DNA of 64,000 nt from Erythrobacter sp. SG61-1L (GCF_001305965.1 NZ_JXQC01000003.1:372001-436000); one strand, 5' to 3'. Shown: positions 45,941 through 55,289, counted from the first letter of the stretch. Notes: generated by a model not told the origin, from the sequence alone. Numbers and translations are program-made.

Positions 45941-46717
45941 ATGAGCGGTGAACTAACGGCTCAGCCTGTGCCGGATGCGCCGGCCATACCCCAACTTGCC
46001 CCCTTCATTCCGCGCCACGATGAAATCAGCCTGTTGCTGGATTTCGACGGAACGCTGGTCCCCATCGCGGAGACACCGGAAGCGGTGTTGATCGACCAGC
46101 AGCTGATTTCTTTGCTGGAACGGCTCGCGACGAAGCTTGACGGCAGGCTGGCGGTGATCAGCGGGCGCGACGGCCTTTGGCTTGAGCGTCACTTCGGCAG
46201 GACTGGCGCGATATTGGTCGGCAATCATGGCGCCGAATTTCTCGACGATCCGCAGCCCCGCCCAAGCTCGCTTGATAGTGTTTCAGGTCAGTTGCTCGCC
46301 TTTGCAGCCACGCATCCGGGGGTGCTGGTGGAGGAAAAGCGCTTCGGCATCGCGCTGCATTTCCGGCAAGCGCCCGAAGCAGGCGCGGCCTGTGTCGCCA
46401 TGGCGCAGGCCATTGCGGAAGAATGCGGCCTCAACCTGCAGACTGGAAAAGCAGTGATCGAATTGCGTGCTGCCGGAAGTGACAAGGGCACTGCCGTTCG
46501 CGCCGTGATGGAGCGTGTGGCGCGCACCGGGCCTCAACCCGTCTTCGTGGGCGATGACGACACGGACGAAGCGGCATTCAGCGTAGTTGCCGAACTGGGT
46601 GGTTTCGGTGTCCTCGTCGGCAATCCGCGGCCCAGTGCGGCGCGCTTCCGGTTGGGCGATGTTTCTCAGGTACGTAACTGGCTGACAGGCATATGCGATC
46701 CGAACGACCGAACCTGA
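45941..46717 (+). CDS. otsB: Trehalose-6-phosphate phosphatase
   Basis: A 258-residue HAD phosphatase that dephosphorylates trehalose-6-phosphate. Motif I LLLDFDGTLVPIAETPEAV near residue 27, RLAVISGRDGLWLERHFG, GNHGAEF near 88, motif III Lys in GSDKGTAVRAVM, and motif IV PVFVGDDDTDEAAF near 200 are all present. The VEEKRFGIALHFR block is typical of the family. It overlaps the GH15 gene by 25 bp and so heads the otsB-GH15-otsA transcript. Confidence 0.94.
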   Translation: MSGELTAQPVPDAPAIPQLAPFIPRHDEISLLLDFDGTLVPIAETPEAVLIDQQLISLLERLATKLDGRLAVISGRDGLWLERHFGRTGAILVGNHGAEFLDDPQPRPSSLDSVSGQLLAFAATHPGVLVEEKRFGIALHFRQAPEAGAACVAMAQAIAEECGLNLQTGKAVIELRAAGSDKGTAVRAVMERVARTGPQPVFVGDDDTDEAAFSVVAELGGFGVLVGNPRPSAARFRLGDVSQVRNWLTGICDPNDRT

Positions 46718-48486
46718 ACCTCTGGCCGATCGGGAACTGCCAGGTTTCCGCATTGATCGACGATGCCGGCAGGTTCGTGTGGGCTTGCGTACCCAGAGTG
46801 GATGGAGAGCCATTGTTTTCCGCGCTGCTCGATGGGGAAGAGCCAAAGGCCGGCTTCTGGGACATCGCGCTGGAAGGCTGCGTCGAAACGAGCATCTCCT
46901 ACCTTCGGAATACGCCCATATTGCTTACCCGCCACCGCGACGAAGCGGGCAATGCCATCGAAGTGGTCGATTTCTGCCCGGACTATCCGCAGGATGCCGG
47001 TCTTTACCGGCCGATGGCCTTTGCACGCATAGTCCGCCCGGTCCACGGCTCGCCGCGCATCCGCGTCCGCCTGCGCCCTGCAGGCGGATGGGGGCGCCCC
47101 GCAGACATCGTTAGGGGAAGCGGCAATTACCTGCGCTTCGGCACTGGCGATGCCGAACTGCGCCTTACGACTTCGGCCCCCATCGGCTTGGTGCAGGAAG
47201 AGCGGGCGTTCCGGCTGGAACGTCCGACGCATTTCTTCCTGGGTCCAGACGAACCCTTCCTGCAGGAGATTGGCAGCGCGCTGGACGCGATGCTGCAAAA
47301 GACCATGCAGTCCTGGCAGAGCTGGGTACGCGGCCTTGCGATCCCGCTCGAATGGCAGAGTGCGGTCATCCGCGCGGCGATCACGCTGAAGCTGTGCCAG
47401 CATGCGGAAACCGGGGCGATCGTCGCGGCACTGACCACTTCGATCCCCGAACATGCCGGATCGGAGCGAAACTGGGATTACCGGTTTTGCTGGATACGAG
47501 ACGCCTATTACACGGTTCAGGCGCTCAACCGGCTGGGGGCGCTGGACATTCTGGAGGGCTATCTGGCCTTCCTGCGCAACATCGTGGATGCCGCGCGCGG
47601 CGGCCATATCCAGCCGCTTTACGGTGTGCTCGGCGAAGCGGAGCTTGAAGAACGCATCGTGCCCGAACTTGCCGGCTATCGCGGCATTGGGCCGGTGCGG
47701 ATCGGCAATCAGGCAGCCCGGCAGATTCAGCACGATGCCTATGGCCAGATTGTGCTGTCAAGTGCGCAGGCATTCTTCGATGAACGGCTGTTCCGCCCGG
47801 CGGGGGAGGAAGATTTCCTGGCGCTGGAACGGGTCGGCCAGCGCGCGTGGGAGAATTACGACCAGCCGGACTCCGGCCTCTGGGAGCTGCGCAACAGCCA
47901 GACTGTCCATACCTATTCTTCGGTGATGTGCTGGGCCGCCTGCGACAGGCTGGCCAATGTCGCTGCCGCATTGGGCAAGCCAGGCCGGGCGAGACTGTGG
48001 CAGCAGCGGGCAGACCGCATTCGCGCTCATGTCGAGCAGGCGACCTGGCGACCGCAAAGCCGGATATTCTCGGCTTCGTTCGAGGGCGATCAGATTGATG
48101 CCAGTGTGCTGCAACTGCTCGATCTGCGATTCATTCGCCCTGATGACGAACGCTTCCTTGCCACCATCGACACGATGGAGAAGGAACTGCGGCGCGGGTC
48201 GCACATGCTCCGATATGCCTCGGAAGACGATTTCGGCCTGCCGCAGACGGCGTTCAACGTCTGCACCTTCTGGCTGATCGAGGCATTGCACCTGACCGGA
48301 CGTTCGGAAGAGGCGCGCGGACTGTTCGAGAGCATATTGGCGCAACGCACCCCCTCGGGCCTGCTGTCCGAAGACATCGACCCATACACGGGCGAGCTGT
48401 GGGGGAATTTCCCGCAAACCTATTCTCTGGTGGGCATCATCAACTGCGCGATGCTGCTCAGCCGATCATGGAGTACAATCCGATGA
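46693..48486 (+). CDS. GH15 family hydrolase, probable trehalase or glucoamylase
   Basis: A 597-residue glycoside hydrolase. The N-terminal super-beta-sandwich domain has LWPIGNCQVSALIDDAGRFVW. The (alpha/alpha)6 domain has the GH15 mark RNWDYRFCWIRDAYYTV near residue 260, the probable acid Glu in DSGLWELR near 400, and the base Glu in LLSEDIDPYTGELWGNFPQTYS near 565. This long type is the one known as trehalase in mycobacteria and Streptomyces, and the trehalose neighbours point the same way. It has no signal peptide, so it acts in the cytoplasm. It overlaps otsB (25 bp) and otsA (4 bp). Confidence 0.9.
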   Translation: MRSERPNLNLWPIGNCQVSALIDDAGRFVWACVPRVDGEPLFSALLDGEEPKAGFWDIALEGCVETSISYLRNTPILLTRHRDEAGNAIEVVDFCPDYPQDAGLYRPMAFARIVRPVHGSPRIRVRLRPAGGWGRPADIVRGSGNYLRFGTGDAELRLTTSAPIGLVQEERAFRLERPTHFFLGPDEPFLQEIGSALDAMLQKTMQSWQSWVRGLAIPLEWQSAVIRAAITLKLCQHAETGAIVAALTTSIPEHAGSERNWDYRFCWIRDAYYTVQALNRLGALDILEGYLAFLRNIVDAARGGHIQPLYGVLGEAELEERIVPELAGYRGIGPVRIGNQAARQIQHDAYGQIVLSSAQAFFDERLFRPAGEEDFLALERVGQRAWENYDQPDSGLWELRNSQTVHTYSSVMCWAACDRLANVAAALGKPGRARLWQQRADRIRAHVEQATWRPQSRIFSASFEGDQIDASVLQLLDLRFIRPDDERFLATIDTMEKELRRGSHMLRYASEDDFGLPQTAFNVCTFWLIEALHLTGRSEEARGLFESILAQRTPSGLLSEDIDPYTGELWGNFPQTYSLVGIINCAMLLSRSWSTIR

Positions 48487-49889
48487 GCCGACTGATCGCC
48501 ATTTCCAACCGTGTCAGCGCCGGCGGCGGATCGCATGGCGGGCTGGCCGTTGCGCTGACCGCCGCGCTTAATTCCTATGGCGGCATCTGGTTCGGCTGGT
48601 CCGGCGAAGTGATCGACAGTTTCTCCGGGCAGGTGAACCTGAGCCGCGAAAACGGTCTGACCACTGCCACGGTCGATCTGGAGGAGCAGGACGTCGAGGA
48701 GTATTACGACGGCTATGCCAACCGCACGCTGTGGCCGCTGCTGCATTATCGCGTCGATCTGGCGGAATATGAGCGCAGCTTTGCCGATGGCTATCACCGG
48801 GTGAACGAGCGCTTGGCCCAGACCGTCGTCCCCCTGATCGAGCCGGAGGATCTCGTCTGGATACAGGACTTTCACCTGATCCCGCTCGGTTCGCGCCTGC
48901 GGCAGGCCGGCATCGAAAACCGTATCGGCTTCTATCTCCACACCCCGTGGCCGCCGCGTCGGCTACTGACCACCTTGCCGGAAGCGACGGAACTGGTCGA
49001 GAACATGTTCGATTATGATGTGGTGGGCTTCCAGACGCGGGAATGGCTGGAGACATTCTGCGAATATGCGGTCCACGAAATGGGTGCGCGGATCGAGGAT
49101 GACGTGCTGCATCGGGCGGGAAGGGCGGTGCGCCTCCTCGTCTGCCCGGTGGGCATTGATGCGGACGGCTTCGCGCAGGCGGCGTGCGGTGAGGCGGCAC
49201 AGGCAGCGATGGCGAGGGTAGATGCCAGTCTGGTCGGGCGCGCCCTGATCGTTGGTGTGGACCGTCTCGACTACTCCAAGGGCCTGGAAGAGCGCTTCCT
49301 TGGTTATGAGCGGTTTCTCGCCAGTCACCAGAATGCATGGAACAGGGTGGTGCTGCTCCAGATCGCGCCGCCGTCGCGTGCAGGGGTTGCGAGCTACCAG
49401 CGGATCAGGGCAAGCCTTGAACAGCAGGCCGGCCGGATCAATGGCGCCTATGCGGATCTGGACTGGGTGCCGATCCGCTATGTGAATCAGGGATACGGGC
49501 ATGACATGCTGGCAGGGGTTTACCGGGCCAGTCGGGTTTGCCTGGTTACGCCGCTGCGAGATGGGATGAACCTCGTCGCCAAGGAATATGTCGCGGCACA
49601 GGATCCGGCTGATCCCGGCGTGCTGATCCTTTCCCGCTTCGCCGGCGCGGCAGAGCAAATGCAGGGCGCCATCCTCGTGAACCCCTACAGCGCGGAAGAA
49701 ATCGCTGACGCGCTGGAACGTGCGCTGGCGATGCCTTTGGCCGAGCGGCAGGAGCGGTGGGGCACCATGATGGAGCAATTGCGCGAACAGAACGTCTTCT
49801 GGTGGCTGGAAACCTTCCACGAGGCATTGAGCGCCGCGCCCCAGCGGGATGAAGAGCCACGGCACCCGGACGGGATCGCCGCAGAGTGA
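48483..49889 (+). CDS. otsA: Trehalose-6-phosphate synthase (GT20)
   Basis: A 468-residue glycosyltransferase that makes trehalose-6-phosphate from UDP- or GDP-glucose and glucose-6-phosphate. The N-terminal loop AISNRVSAGGGSHGGLAVAL binds the donor; then WFGWSGE, DLVWIQDFHLIPLGSRLR, FYLHTPWPP, GVDRLDYSKGLEERFLGYE near residue 255, and the C-terminal LRDGMNLVAKEYVAAQ. ATG 48483 overlaps the GH15 stop; an ATG at 48471 (MEYNP) is in the same frame. A strong hairpin follows the stop. Confidence 0.96.
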   Translation: MSRLIAISNRVSAGGGSHGGLAVALTAALNSYGGIWFGWSGEVIDSFSGQVNLSRENGLTTATVDLEEQDVEEYYDGYANRTLWPLLHYRVDLAEYERSFADGYHRVNERLAQTVVPLIEPEDLVWIQDFHLIPLGSRLRQAGIENRIGFYLHTPWPPRRLLTTLPEATELVENMFDYDVVGFQTREWLETFCEYAVHEMGARIEDDVLHRAGRAVRLLVCPVGIDADGFAQAACGEAAQAAMARVDASLVGRALIVGVDRLDYSKGLEERFLGYERFLASHQNAWNRVVLLQIAPPSRAGVASYQRIRASLEQQAGRINGAYADLDWVPIRYVNQGYGHDMLAGVYRASRVCLVTPLRDGMNLVAKEYVAAQDPADPGVLILSRFAGAAEQMQGAILVNPYSAEEIADALERALAMPLAERQERWGTMMEQLREQNVFWWLETFHEALSAAPQRDEEPRHPDGIAAE

Positions 49890-49937
49890 CCGGCGGGCGT
49901 GATGCAGGGGTGCCAGGCCTCCTGCATCACGCCGGTC
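49888..49937. terminator. Large stem-loop shared by otsA and the convergent G8 gene
   Basis: GCGTGATGCAGG at 49897-49908 pairs perfectly with CCTGCATCACGC at 49921-49932, extended at the base by GACCG/CGGTC (49888-49892, 49933-49937) with a small bulge. No T-run on either side. Confidence 0.65.
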
Positions 49938-49955
49938 CGTAACGCGCGTCTGGCC

Positions 49956-52562
49956 TTACCTGCTGACGTCGAGGCGGGCGCCGGCAGCGAAGGCGCCGCC
50001 GGGGCCGGGGCCGACGGTGCTCACGCCTGCACCGGGGGTGCCCACAGTCATGCTCTGCCCGGCGGTATTGTCGACCACGAGCTTGACCCACAGAGTGCCA
50101 TCCGCACCGAAGTAGGACGTTTCACCGGCCTCGCGCAGTGCGGCAAGACTGGGCTTCCGGACGCCATTGGCGGGGGCGCTGAAGCCGGGAAGTTCGAAGA
50201 CGACCCACGAGCCATTGTCCATTTCGCTCAGCGAGAGGGACAGGTCTTTCTTGCCGGTTTCGATGCGCACTTCGGCGCCGCTGCGGATGGTGGTCTGGCC
50301 AGTATATTCCCAGCGCCTGCCATTGCGGCTGAGCATGACCGGATCGGAAATCGGGCCGCTGCCGAAGCCGAAATTGCCACCCACGCTGAAGTGGCCGAAA
50401 TCGCCCCGGCACACGGCCGCGCCCCAGTCGGGCCTGATCTGGCAGGCTTCCTCGTCAGAGGCGATGCCATTGTCCAGCACGATATAGGAATTGGGGATAC
50501 CGCCGACCGAGCCATCCTTGTCATGGATCGCCGCGCCTCTCCAGGCATTGGCGCGCCCAAAATCGGACGACCACTTGCGCACGACCGGCGGGAAATCGAC
50601 CGGTCGGGAATTGACGAATTTCGCGCCTTCGATGGCGTTTTCGCTGCTCATGCCGAAGCTGGTGTACATCAGGTAGGAAAGCGCGCCCGCGCTGCGCGTC
50701 TCGTTGGGCTTGAAGTTCACGAAGGTGGTGTTCTCCACGTCGTGGCGCAGATCGTAATATTCATAGCCGCGGATCGGATAATCCGGGATGTCGTTGGGCA
50801 TGCTGCGGCCATAGGCCAGTTCCTGCGGAGTGCGGGGTGTGCCGATATTGTCCGATTCACCTACGAACACCGAGTCCACCACCTTCGAGGTGTAGGCGGC
50901 CCGCCCGACGGCGGATGCTGCATGAGTGAAGCCGATTGCATTGTCGGCCACTCGCAAGTTCCTGAACAGATGCAGCTCGCCCCGGCCCCACACGGCACCG
51001 TGCCGGTTCTTGTAGGCGGTGAAATCCTCGAACAGCGATCCCTTGGGCTGGCTGTTCGGATCGGCCGGATCGGTAAAGGCGAAGTGGTAATTGCTGCCGC
51101 CGACACTGAAGGTGCCATCCGGCTTGGGGCCGCGATCGAACATGAAACCATCGAAATTCGAATGGGCGGTGTTGCCCGAAAATTCCCGCACGGCGGTGCG
51201 GCGGGGGAATATCCGGTCGCTGCCGTCCTTGCCTTCATGGGCACCTGTCGGATGTTCCGGCAAGGCGAACCAGAAGCCGGTCTGATCGGACCCGGCGGCG
51301 ACATTGTCGCGATAGATATTGTCCGGGTTGGTGATCCAGAAGGTCGAGGCCGTATTGTCCGACGGAATCAGGATTTCCTTGGAAGCCTGTCCAGCCGGCC
51401 CTGCTGTCGTCCCACCCGGGCCGAGGTTTGTCGGAATACAGGGCAGGGTGGGGTGGCACTTTGTCTGGATGCCCAGATTATGGACGAACCGGTTGCCCGT
51501 CTCCACTGCGTCTTCGAGGAAGAAACAGTGGCCAACCGTGTTGAAGGTCACGTTATTTTCGATCTGCAGGTTATTGGTGCCATGCACGGTCACGCAGCGG
51601 CTGTAGGTGTCGTGGATCGACGAGTTCCGGATATACTGGCCCTGGCCTTCGCCAATGATGTGCCAGTGGATCGGATAACGGGCCAGATGCAGATGCTGGC
51701 CCATGCGATTAAGCTCAATGCCCGAAACATACATTTTGGACCCGGCCATCGCCATGATGTGCCCCCCGAAATAGGAACTTTCGGCATCGTCAGAGGCCTG
51801 AATGCGGATGTTGCGGGTCAGCAGCCCGACTTCGCCCCGCTCGTCCACGCCATAGGTGACCTCACCGAAATGCATATATTGCAGCGGCATATCCAGGGTG
51901 AGGGTATTCCCCCTGATGGCAGTGATCGTGCGCCTTTCCGCCTGCCGGGGATCGAAATCGGTGGAGGCGAGGACAATCTCGTCGCCCTTGCGCCAGCCGC
52001 CGGCATCCAGCACTTCGATCGAGGCGCTGCCTGCCTTTGCCGTCTTGCTCAGCTTGGTCCAGCTATTGGTGCGGTCGCCATGAAGGTTCAGGGTTCCGGC
52101 CATCATCATGATGCCCCGGTCCCCCATCGTATTGATGTCTTCATCGGGGACATTGTCGGTCAGCGTGATCGTCGCCTTGCGCGTATGCGGCTTCGCCTCG
52201 CTGCCAATGCCCAGTTCACCGCCCGCGACCAGAATCCATTCGCTTTTCAGTTCAAGATCCAGATCGTCGGAGAAGCTGAGCTTCCCGGCGATCGTCAGGC
52301 TGCGCAGAGCCGGAGGGCTGACGTCGAGAACGATGTTCCGGTCGCGCTCGATCGTAACCGCATCGCCATCGCGCGGCACCTTGCCGTTCGGCCAGGATGC
52401 GGGATCGGACCAGCGCGACTGCTTTGCCGGCGCGGCATGTTCCTGCGCGGGCATGTCCATATGTGCGTGCGAATCCTGAGCGCGGGCTTCATGCCCCAGG
52501 CCTAGCCCAAGGGAGACGGAAAAAAACACAGCTGGAAGGAGCAGTCGAAACCGCATGCGCAT
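49956..52562 (-). CDS. Secreted G8-domain, right-handed beta-helix protein (CEMIP/TMEM2-like)
   Basis: An 868-residue exported protein. ATG 52562 has GAGGGGAT upstream, and the next 30 residues are a signal peptide (LLLPAVFFSVSLGLGLGHEARA). A His/Met-rich strip (HAHMDMPAQEH) follows. Residues 49-138 are a G8 domain: RWSDPASWPNGKVPRDGDAV, NIVLDVSPPALRSLTIAGKL, with the Gly-rich turns that name it. Residues from about 200 to 700 are parallel beta-helix turns (NNLQIENNVTFNTVGHCFFL, RDNVAAGSDQTGFWFALPE, FSGNTAHSNFDGFMFD). In animals this architecture is in CEMIP and TMEM2, which break down hyaluronan, and in fibrocystin-like proteins. A polysaccharide-binding or -cleaving role is inferred. Convergent with otsA. 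Confidence 0.85.
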   Translation of the reverse strand: MRMRFRLLLPAVFFSVSLGLGLGHEARAQDSHAHMDMPAQEHAAPAKQSRWSDPASWPNGKVPRDGDAVTIERDRNIVLDVSPPALRSLTIAGKLSFSDDLDLELKSEWILVAGGELGIGSEAKPHTRKATITLTDNVPDEDINTMGDRGIMMMAGTLNLHGDRTNSWTKLSKTAKAGSASIEVLDAGGWRKGDEIVLASTDFDPRQAERRTITAIRGNTLTLDMPLQYMHFGEVTYGVDERGEVGLLTRNIRIQASDDAESSYFGGHIMAMAGSKMYVSGIELNRMGQHLHLARYPIHWHIIGEGQGQYIRNSSIHDTYSRCVTVHGTNNLQIENNVTFNTVGHCFFLEDAVETGNRFVHNLGIQTKCHPTLPCIPTNLGPGGTTAGPAGQASKEILIPSDNTASTFWITNPDNIYRDNVAAGSDQTGFWFALPEHPTGAHEGKDGSDRIFPRRTAVREFSGNTAHSNFDGFMFDRGPKPDGTFSVGGSNYHFAFTDPADPNSQPKGSLFEDFTAYKNRHGAVWGRGELHLFRNLRVADNAIGFTHAASAVGRAAYTSKVVDSVFVGESDNIGTPRTPQELAYGRSMPNDIPDYPIRGYEYYDLRHDVENTTFVNFKPNETRSAGALSYLMYTSFGMSSENAIEGAKFVNSRPVDFPPVVRKWSSDFGRANAWRGAAIHDKDGSVGGIPNSYIVLDNGIASDEEACQIRPDWGAAVCRGDFGHFSVGGNFGFGSGPISDPVMLSRNGRRWEYTGQTTIRSGAEVRIETGKKDLSLSLSEMDNGSWVVFELPGFSAPANGVRKPSLAALREAGETSYFGADGTLWVKLVVDNTAGQSMTVGTPGAGVSTVGPGPGGAFAAGARLDVSR

Positions 52563-52899
52563 GATGATGATCCCCTCATTCGGGACTGTGAGTCCCGTTT
52601 TGTATTTGACCATAGTGTGCAGGGGATAGCCGGCTTTGCCAAGCCGACATTGAGAAGCAATTCGGAGTAATTTGAGGACGGTTTCGGCTGCTCCGACGTC
52701 TTCGGGATTTATGCGATCAAATACGCCGGTGCCGAAAACGATCGCAGTTCAGTCGCGGCGAGGAGTTCTTCGGCCGAATTCCCGGACATTTGGTCGGGCA
52801 ACCTTGGCGGTGACGGTCACATCAATTGTGACAAGGAATGCGCACCGCACCTGCGTGCTGGAAGTCACCACCTGATTTCGCGGAAATTTGCGAAGGAGG
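52563..52899. other. 337-bp intergenic region upstream of the G8 gene
   Basis: Holds the G8 leader with a hairpin at 52581-52597, and otherwise no gene I can support; a plus-strand frame at 52672-52875 has no ribosome site or known pattern. The 3' part flanks tRNA-Phe and should hold its downstream processing region. Confidence 0.6.
52581..52597 (-). promoter_or_regulatory. CGGGACT-GTG-AGTCCCG palindrome before the G8 gene
   Basis: Perfect 7-bp arms with a 3-base centre at 52581-52597, about 19 bp upstream of the G8 start and just ahead of its GAGGGG ribosome site. It could be an operator or an mRNA hairpin. Confidence 0.5.
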
Positions 52900-52975
52900 T
52901 GGTGCCCGGGGACGGAATCGAACCGCCGACACCATGATTTTCAGTCATGTGCTCTACCAACTGAGCTACCCGGGC
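52900..52975 (-). tRNA. tRNA-Phe (anticodon GAA)
   Basis: The minus strand folds as a full cloverleaf: acceptor GCCCGGG/CCCGGGC, D-loop with AGTTGGTAGA, anticodon stem CATGA/TCATG with loop CTGAAAA (anticodon GAA), and T-loop GGTTCGAATCC. The A discriminator is followed by an encoded CCA (52902-52900). It is downstream of yacG on the same strand. Confidence 0.98.
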
Positions 52976-53081
52976 AACGCTGCGGCGGCGGTCATTCAAT
53001 GACCGGCGAGCGGCTTGGAGAGCGCGCCTATGGCGAAGGGAGGGCGGCTTGGCAAGAGCAAGAATCCCCCTTTTTTGAAAT

Positions 53082-53258
53082 TCACTCTTCGCGGACGATG
53101 TCTTCCGGGTCTGCGGGCGGTCCGGGCAGGGCATATCCGTCGTTCAGCCAGCGGGCCAGATCGCGGTCACGGCAGCGGGCGGAGCAGAAGGGCGCGAATT
53201 CCTTGACCTGCGGCTTGCGGCAGATCGGGCAAGGCTTTGCTTTTGCGGCGTCGGTCAT
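53082..53258 (-). CDS. yacG: DNA gyrase inhibitor / zinc-binding protein YacG
   Basis: A 58-residue protein. The start [20 protein letters not shown] overlaps the stop of the ribonuclease gene (ATGA). It has the four zinc Cys at 10, 13, 25 and 29 (CPIC and CSARC) and [17 protein letters not shown], which identify YacG. In E. coli it binds GyrB and blocks gyrase. The conserved place after infA-maf-rng is usual in alphaproteobacteria. Confidence 0.93.
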   Translation of the reverse strand: MTDAAKAKPCPICRKPQVKEFAPFCSARCRDRDLARWLNDGYALPGPPADPEDIVREE

Positions 53259-54229
53259 AGCGGCACGGCCTGCGCGAAGCCTGCTTCCAGCGCAAGGGCA
53301 GGATCGCTTTCCACACGGATTTCACGGCCGGTGCGGCGGGCCAGTTCTGCCAGCCATTCTTCCTTCAGCTTCGCGCGGATGGCTGGATGGCAAGTGAGCA
53401 GCAATGCGCCCGGCTCCATCACGCCTTCCGCCCGGCGCAACAGGCGGCGTGCGGCCATGCCGGTGCGGCTGCGGGCAGCCCGGTGGAGCAGTGACGGGCG
53501 GGCAAGCCTCGCGACAAGCTGAACGAAGCCGAATCCGTTCATCGCCGTGCGTTCATGCGGCCATTCGGCCAGTGCGGTGCCCAAAGCCTCGTCCACGGCG
53601 CGCCGTTCTGCCTTGGCCACCAGCGTGGGGAAATCCACGCCTACCGATCCGCCGATGTCCAGCCGGCGCAGAGCTGCGCCGATGGCTGGCACGGCCGCAA
53701 GGGCGAGTTGCACGGGGGGCAAGGTGCCGTCCACGTCGATCAGCGTCATCGCGGGCGTCGGGCTGAGTATCAGCGAGCCGCCGGCAAAGGCGATCTCGCG
53801 GGAAAAGGCCTCGTCCAACAGATCGTCCCATCCTTCCACCGGGAAGCGATGGACGATGCGGGCCGAATGGCCTTCCAGTTCCAGTGCCTCGGCCAGCGAA
53901 GGGGCGGGGCGAGGGCATTCCTCTGTCGGGCGGGCCTGGGCAAGCTTGGTGCGGCCAGCTTCACCGATGGAGGCACGGATGACCTGCAAGCGGATTGTGG
54001 AGCCTTCGCTGGCGCCTTTGGGCAGGCGGTCCACCAGCGCTTCTTCGCCACCGGCAAAACGGGCCGTGCCGCGCGCGCTGCCCGCGCTGCGGGAGATCAG
54101 CCTTGCGTCTTCCACCTGACCGGCCGCCAGCGCGCCGGGCCAGTCGATCCGGGCGGCGGCAATGGTATCGCCTTCGAGCAGGATCGCGCGGCTTTCGCCG
54201 ATCCCTTCCTCGACCAGCCATTCAGCCAA
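53255..54229 (-). CDS. Short RNase E/G-like ribonuclease
   Basis: A 324-residue protein from a TTG at 54229 inside the maf stop region; [14 protein letters not shown] is the usual N-terminus of this group. The RNase E/G catalytic aspartates are present: LIDVDGT near residue 180 and [14 protein letters not shown] near 205, the second matching the DLGGLIVIDF motif. RNase G is about 480-500 residues. Here the S1 part is reduced and the zinc-link CPxCxGxG before the small domain is absent; only one Cys (LLTCHPA) lies there. It may cut or trim rRNA or mRNA. It overlaps both maf and yacG. Confidence 0.8.
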   Translation of the reverse strand: MAEWLVEEGIGESRAILLEGDTIAAARIDWPGALAAGQVEDARLISRSAGSARGTARFAGGEEALVDRLPKGASEGSTIRLQVIRASIGEAGRTKLAQARPTEECPRPAPSLAEALELEGHSARIVHRFPVEGWDDLLDEAFSREIAFAGGSLILSPTPAMTLIDVDGTLPPVQLALAAVPAIGAALRRLDIGGSVGVDFPTLVAKAERRAVDEALGTALAEWPHERTAMNGFGFVQLVARLARPSLLHRAARSRTGMAARRLLRRAEGVMEPGALLLTCHPAIRAKLKEEWLAELARRTGREIRVESDPALALEAGFAQAVPL

Positions 54230-54824
54230 GAGGGAAACCCGCCGATTTGAGCAGCGCTCGCGTTTCAAACAGGGGCAGGCCCATCACGCCCGAATGGCTG
54301 CCGCTGATCCAGACGATCAGCCCTTCGGCCGCACCCTGAATGGCATAGCCGCCGGCTTTGCCGTGCCATTCGCCGCCCGCGACATAGGCTTCGATTTCCT
54401 CGTCGGACAGGCTCTTGAAGCGCACGATGGTTTCGCTCAGCCGCTCCTGAAGGGCACCGGTGGGTGAGAGAAGGGCAATGGCGGACAGCACGCGGTGGCG
54501 GCGGCCGGAAAGCAGGCGCAGGCATGAACGTGCGGTCGCTTCATCTTCAGCCTTGGGCAGGATGCGGCGCCCGCAGGCCACCACCGTATCGCCCGACAGG
54601 ATGAAGGAGGGATCGCCCGCCGCAAGCCCCTGATGGGAAGCCAGCGCCTTTTCCCGCGCCATGCGCAGGGCATAGGCGCGCGGGATTTCCGCGCGGTACG
54701 GCGTTTCGTCAATGTCGGAGGCGCGGATCGCAGCGGGCACGATGCCCAGCCGCGCGAGCAATTCGCGCCGACGTGGGCTGGCGGAAGCCAGGATCAGCTG
54801 CGGGGAGCCGAGGGGCGCGGTCAC
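54222..54824 (-). CDS. maf: Maf-like nucleotide pyrophosphatase
   Basis: A 200-residue protein, GTG start at 54824. [19 protein letters not shown] near residue 10 and the [22 protein letters not shown] block, then [19 protein letters not shown] and the [31 protein letters not shown] ending, are those of Maf. Such enzymes hydrolyse non-canonical or dTTP/UTP-type nucleotides. It lies 9 bp after infA and is overlapped by the TTG of the ribonuclease gene. Confidence 0.93.
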   Translation of the reverse strand: MTAPLGSPQLILASASPRRRELLARLGIVPAAIRASDIDETPYRAEIPRAYALRMAREKALASHQGLAAGDPSFILSGDTVVACGRRILPKAEDEATARSCLRLLSGRRHRVLSAIALLSPTGALQERLSETIVRFKSLSDEEIEAYVAGGEWHGKAGGYAIQGAAEGLIVWISGSHSGVMGLPLFETRALLKSAGFPLG

Positions 54825-54833
54825 GCGCCGGCC

Positions 54834-55079
54834 TTATTGCGGGCCGGGGCCGCCCCGGCCGGGCATGAAGCGGTAGGTGATGCGGCCCTTCGTCAGATCG
54901 TAGGGCGTCAGTTCAACCAGCACTTCATCGCCCACGAGGACGCGAATGCGGTTCTTGCGCATCTTGCCGGCAGTGTGGCCGAGGATTTCATGGCCGTTTT
55001 CGAGCTCGACCCGGAACATCGCGTTAGGCAGCAATTCCACTACCTTGCCGCGCATTTCGAGGAGTTCTTCTTTAGCCAT
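54834..55079 (-). CDS. infA: Translation initiation factor IF-1
   Basis: An 81-residue S1-fold protein: [70 protein letters not shown] covers the entire IF-1. The usual length is 72; nine extra residues ([10 protein letters not shown]) form a Gly/Pro tail, as in some alphaproteobacteria. It is the first gene of the infA-maf-rng-yacG cluster. Its promoter must lie in the 210-bp gap shared with the divergent TonB receptor. Confidence 0.98.
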   Translation of the reverse strand: MAKEELLEMRGKVVELLPNAMFRVELENGHEILGHTAGKMRKNRIRVLVGDEVLVELTPYDLTKGRITYRFMPGRGGPGPQ

Positions 55080-55289
55080 ATGTGCTCTGTTTCCGGGTGA
55101 GATTGTCGATCTGGCGCGCCCAATAGCCGCCAGAGCGCAAAAAGGAAAGCCCGTGCCGAAGATGAGCGTTCATCGGCGCTCATGCGGCATTAATCGAATT
55201 GCGACCTTTTGTTACGAAACGCGGCTTGAGGGTCGTGCGTTACCTCCGCATTAGACGCCAACCATCCCTAAAAAAAGACAAAGTCAACG

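Noticed and set aside
52672-52875. 67-codon plus-strand frame upstream of tRNA-Phe
   Set aside because: Ser/Thr/Arg-rich translation without family pattern or ribosome site.
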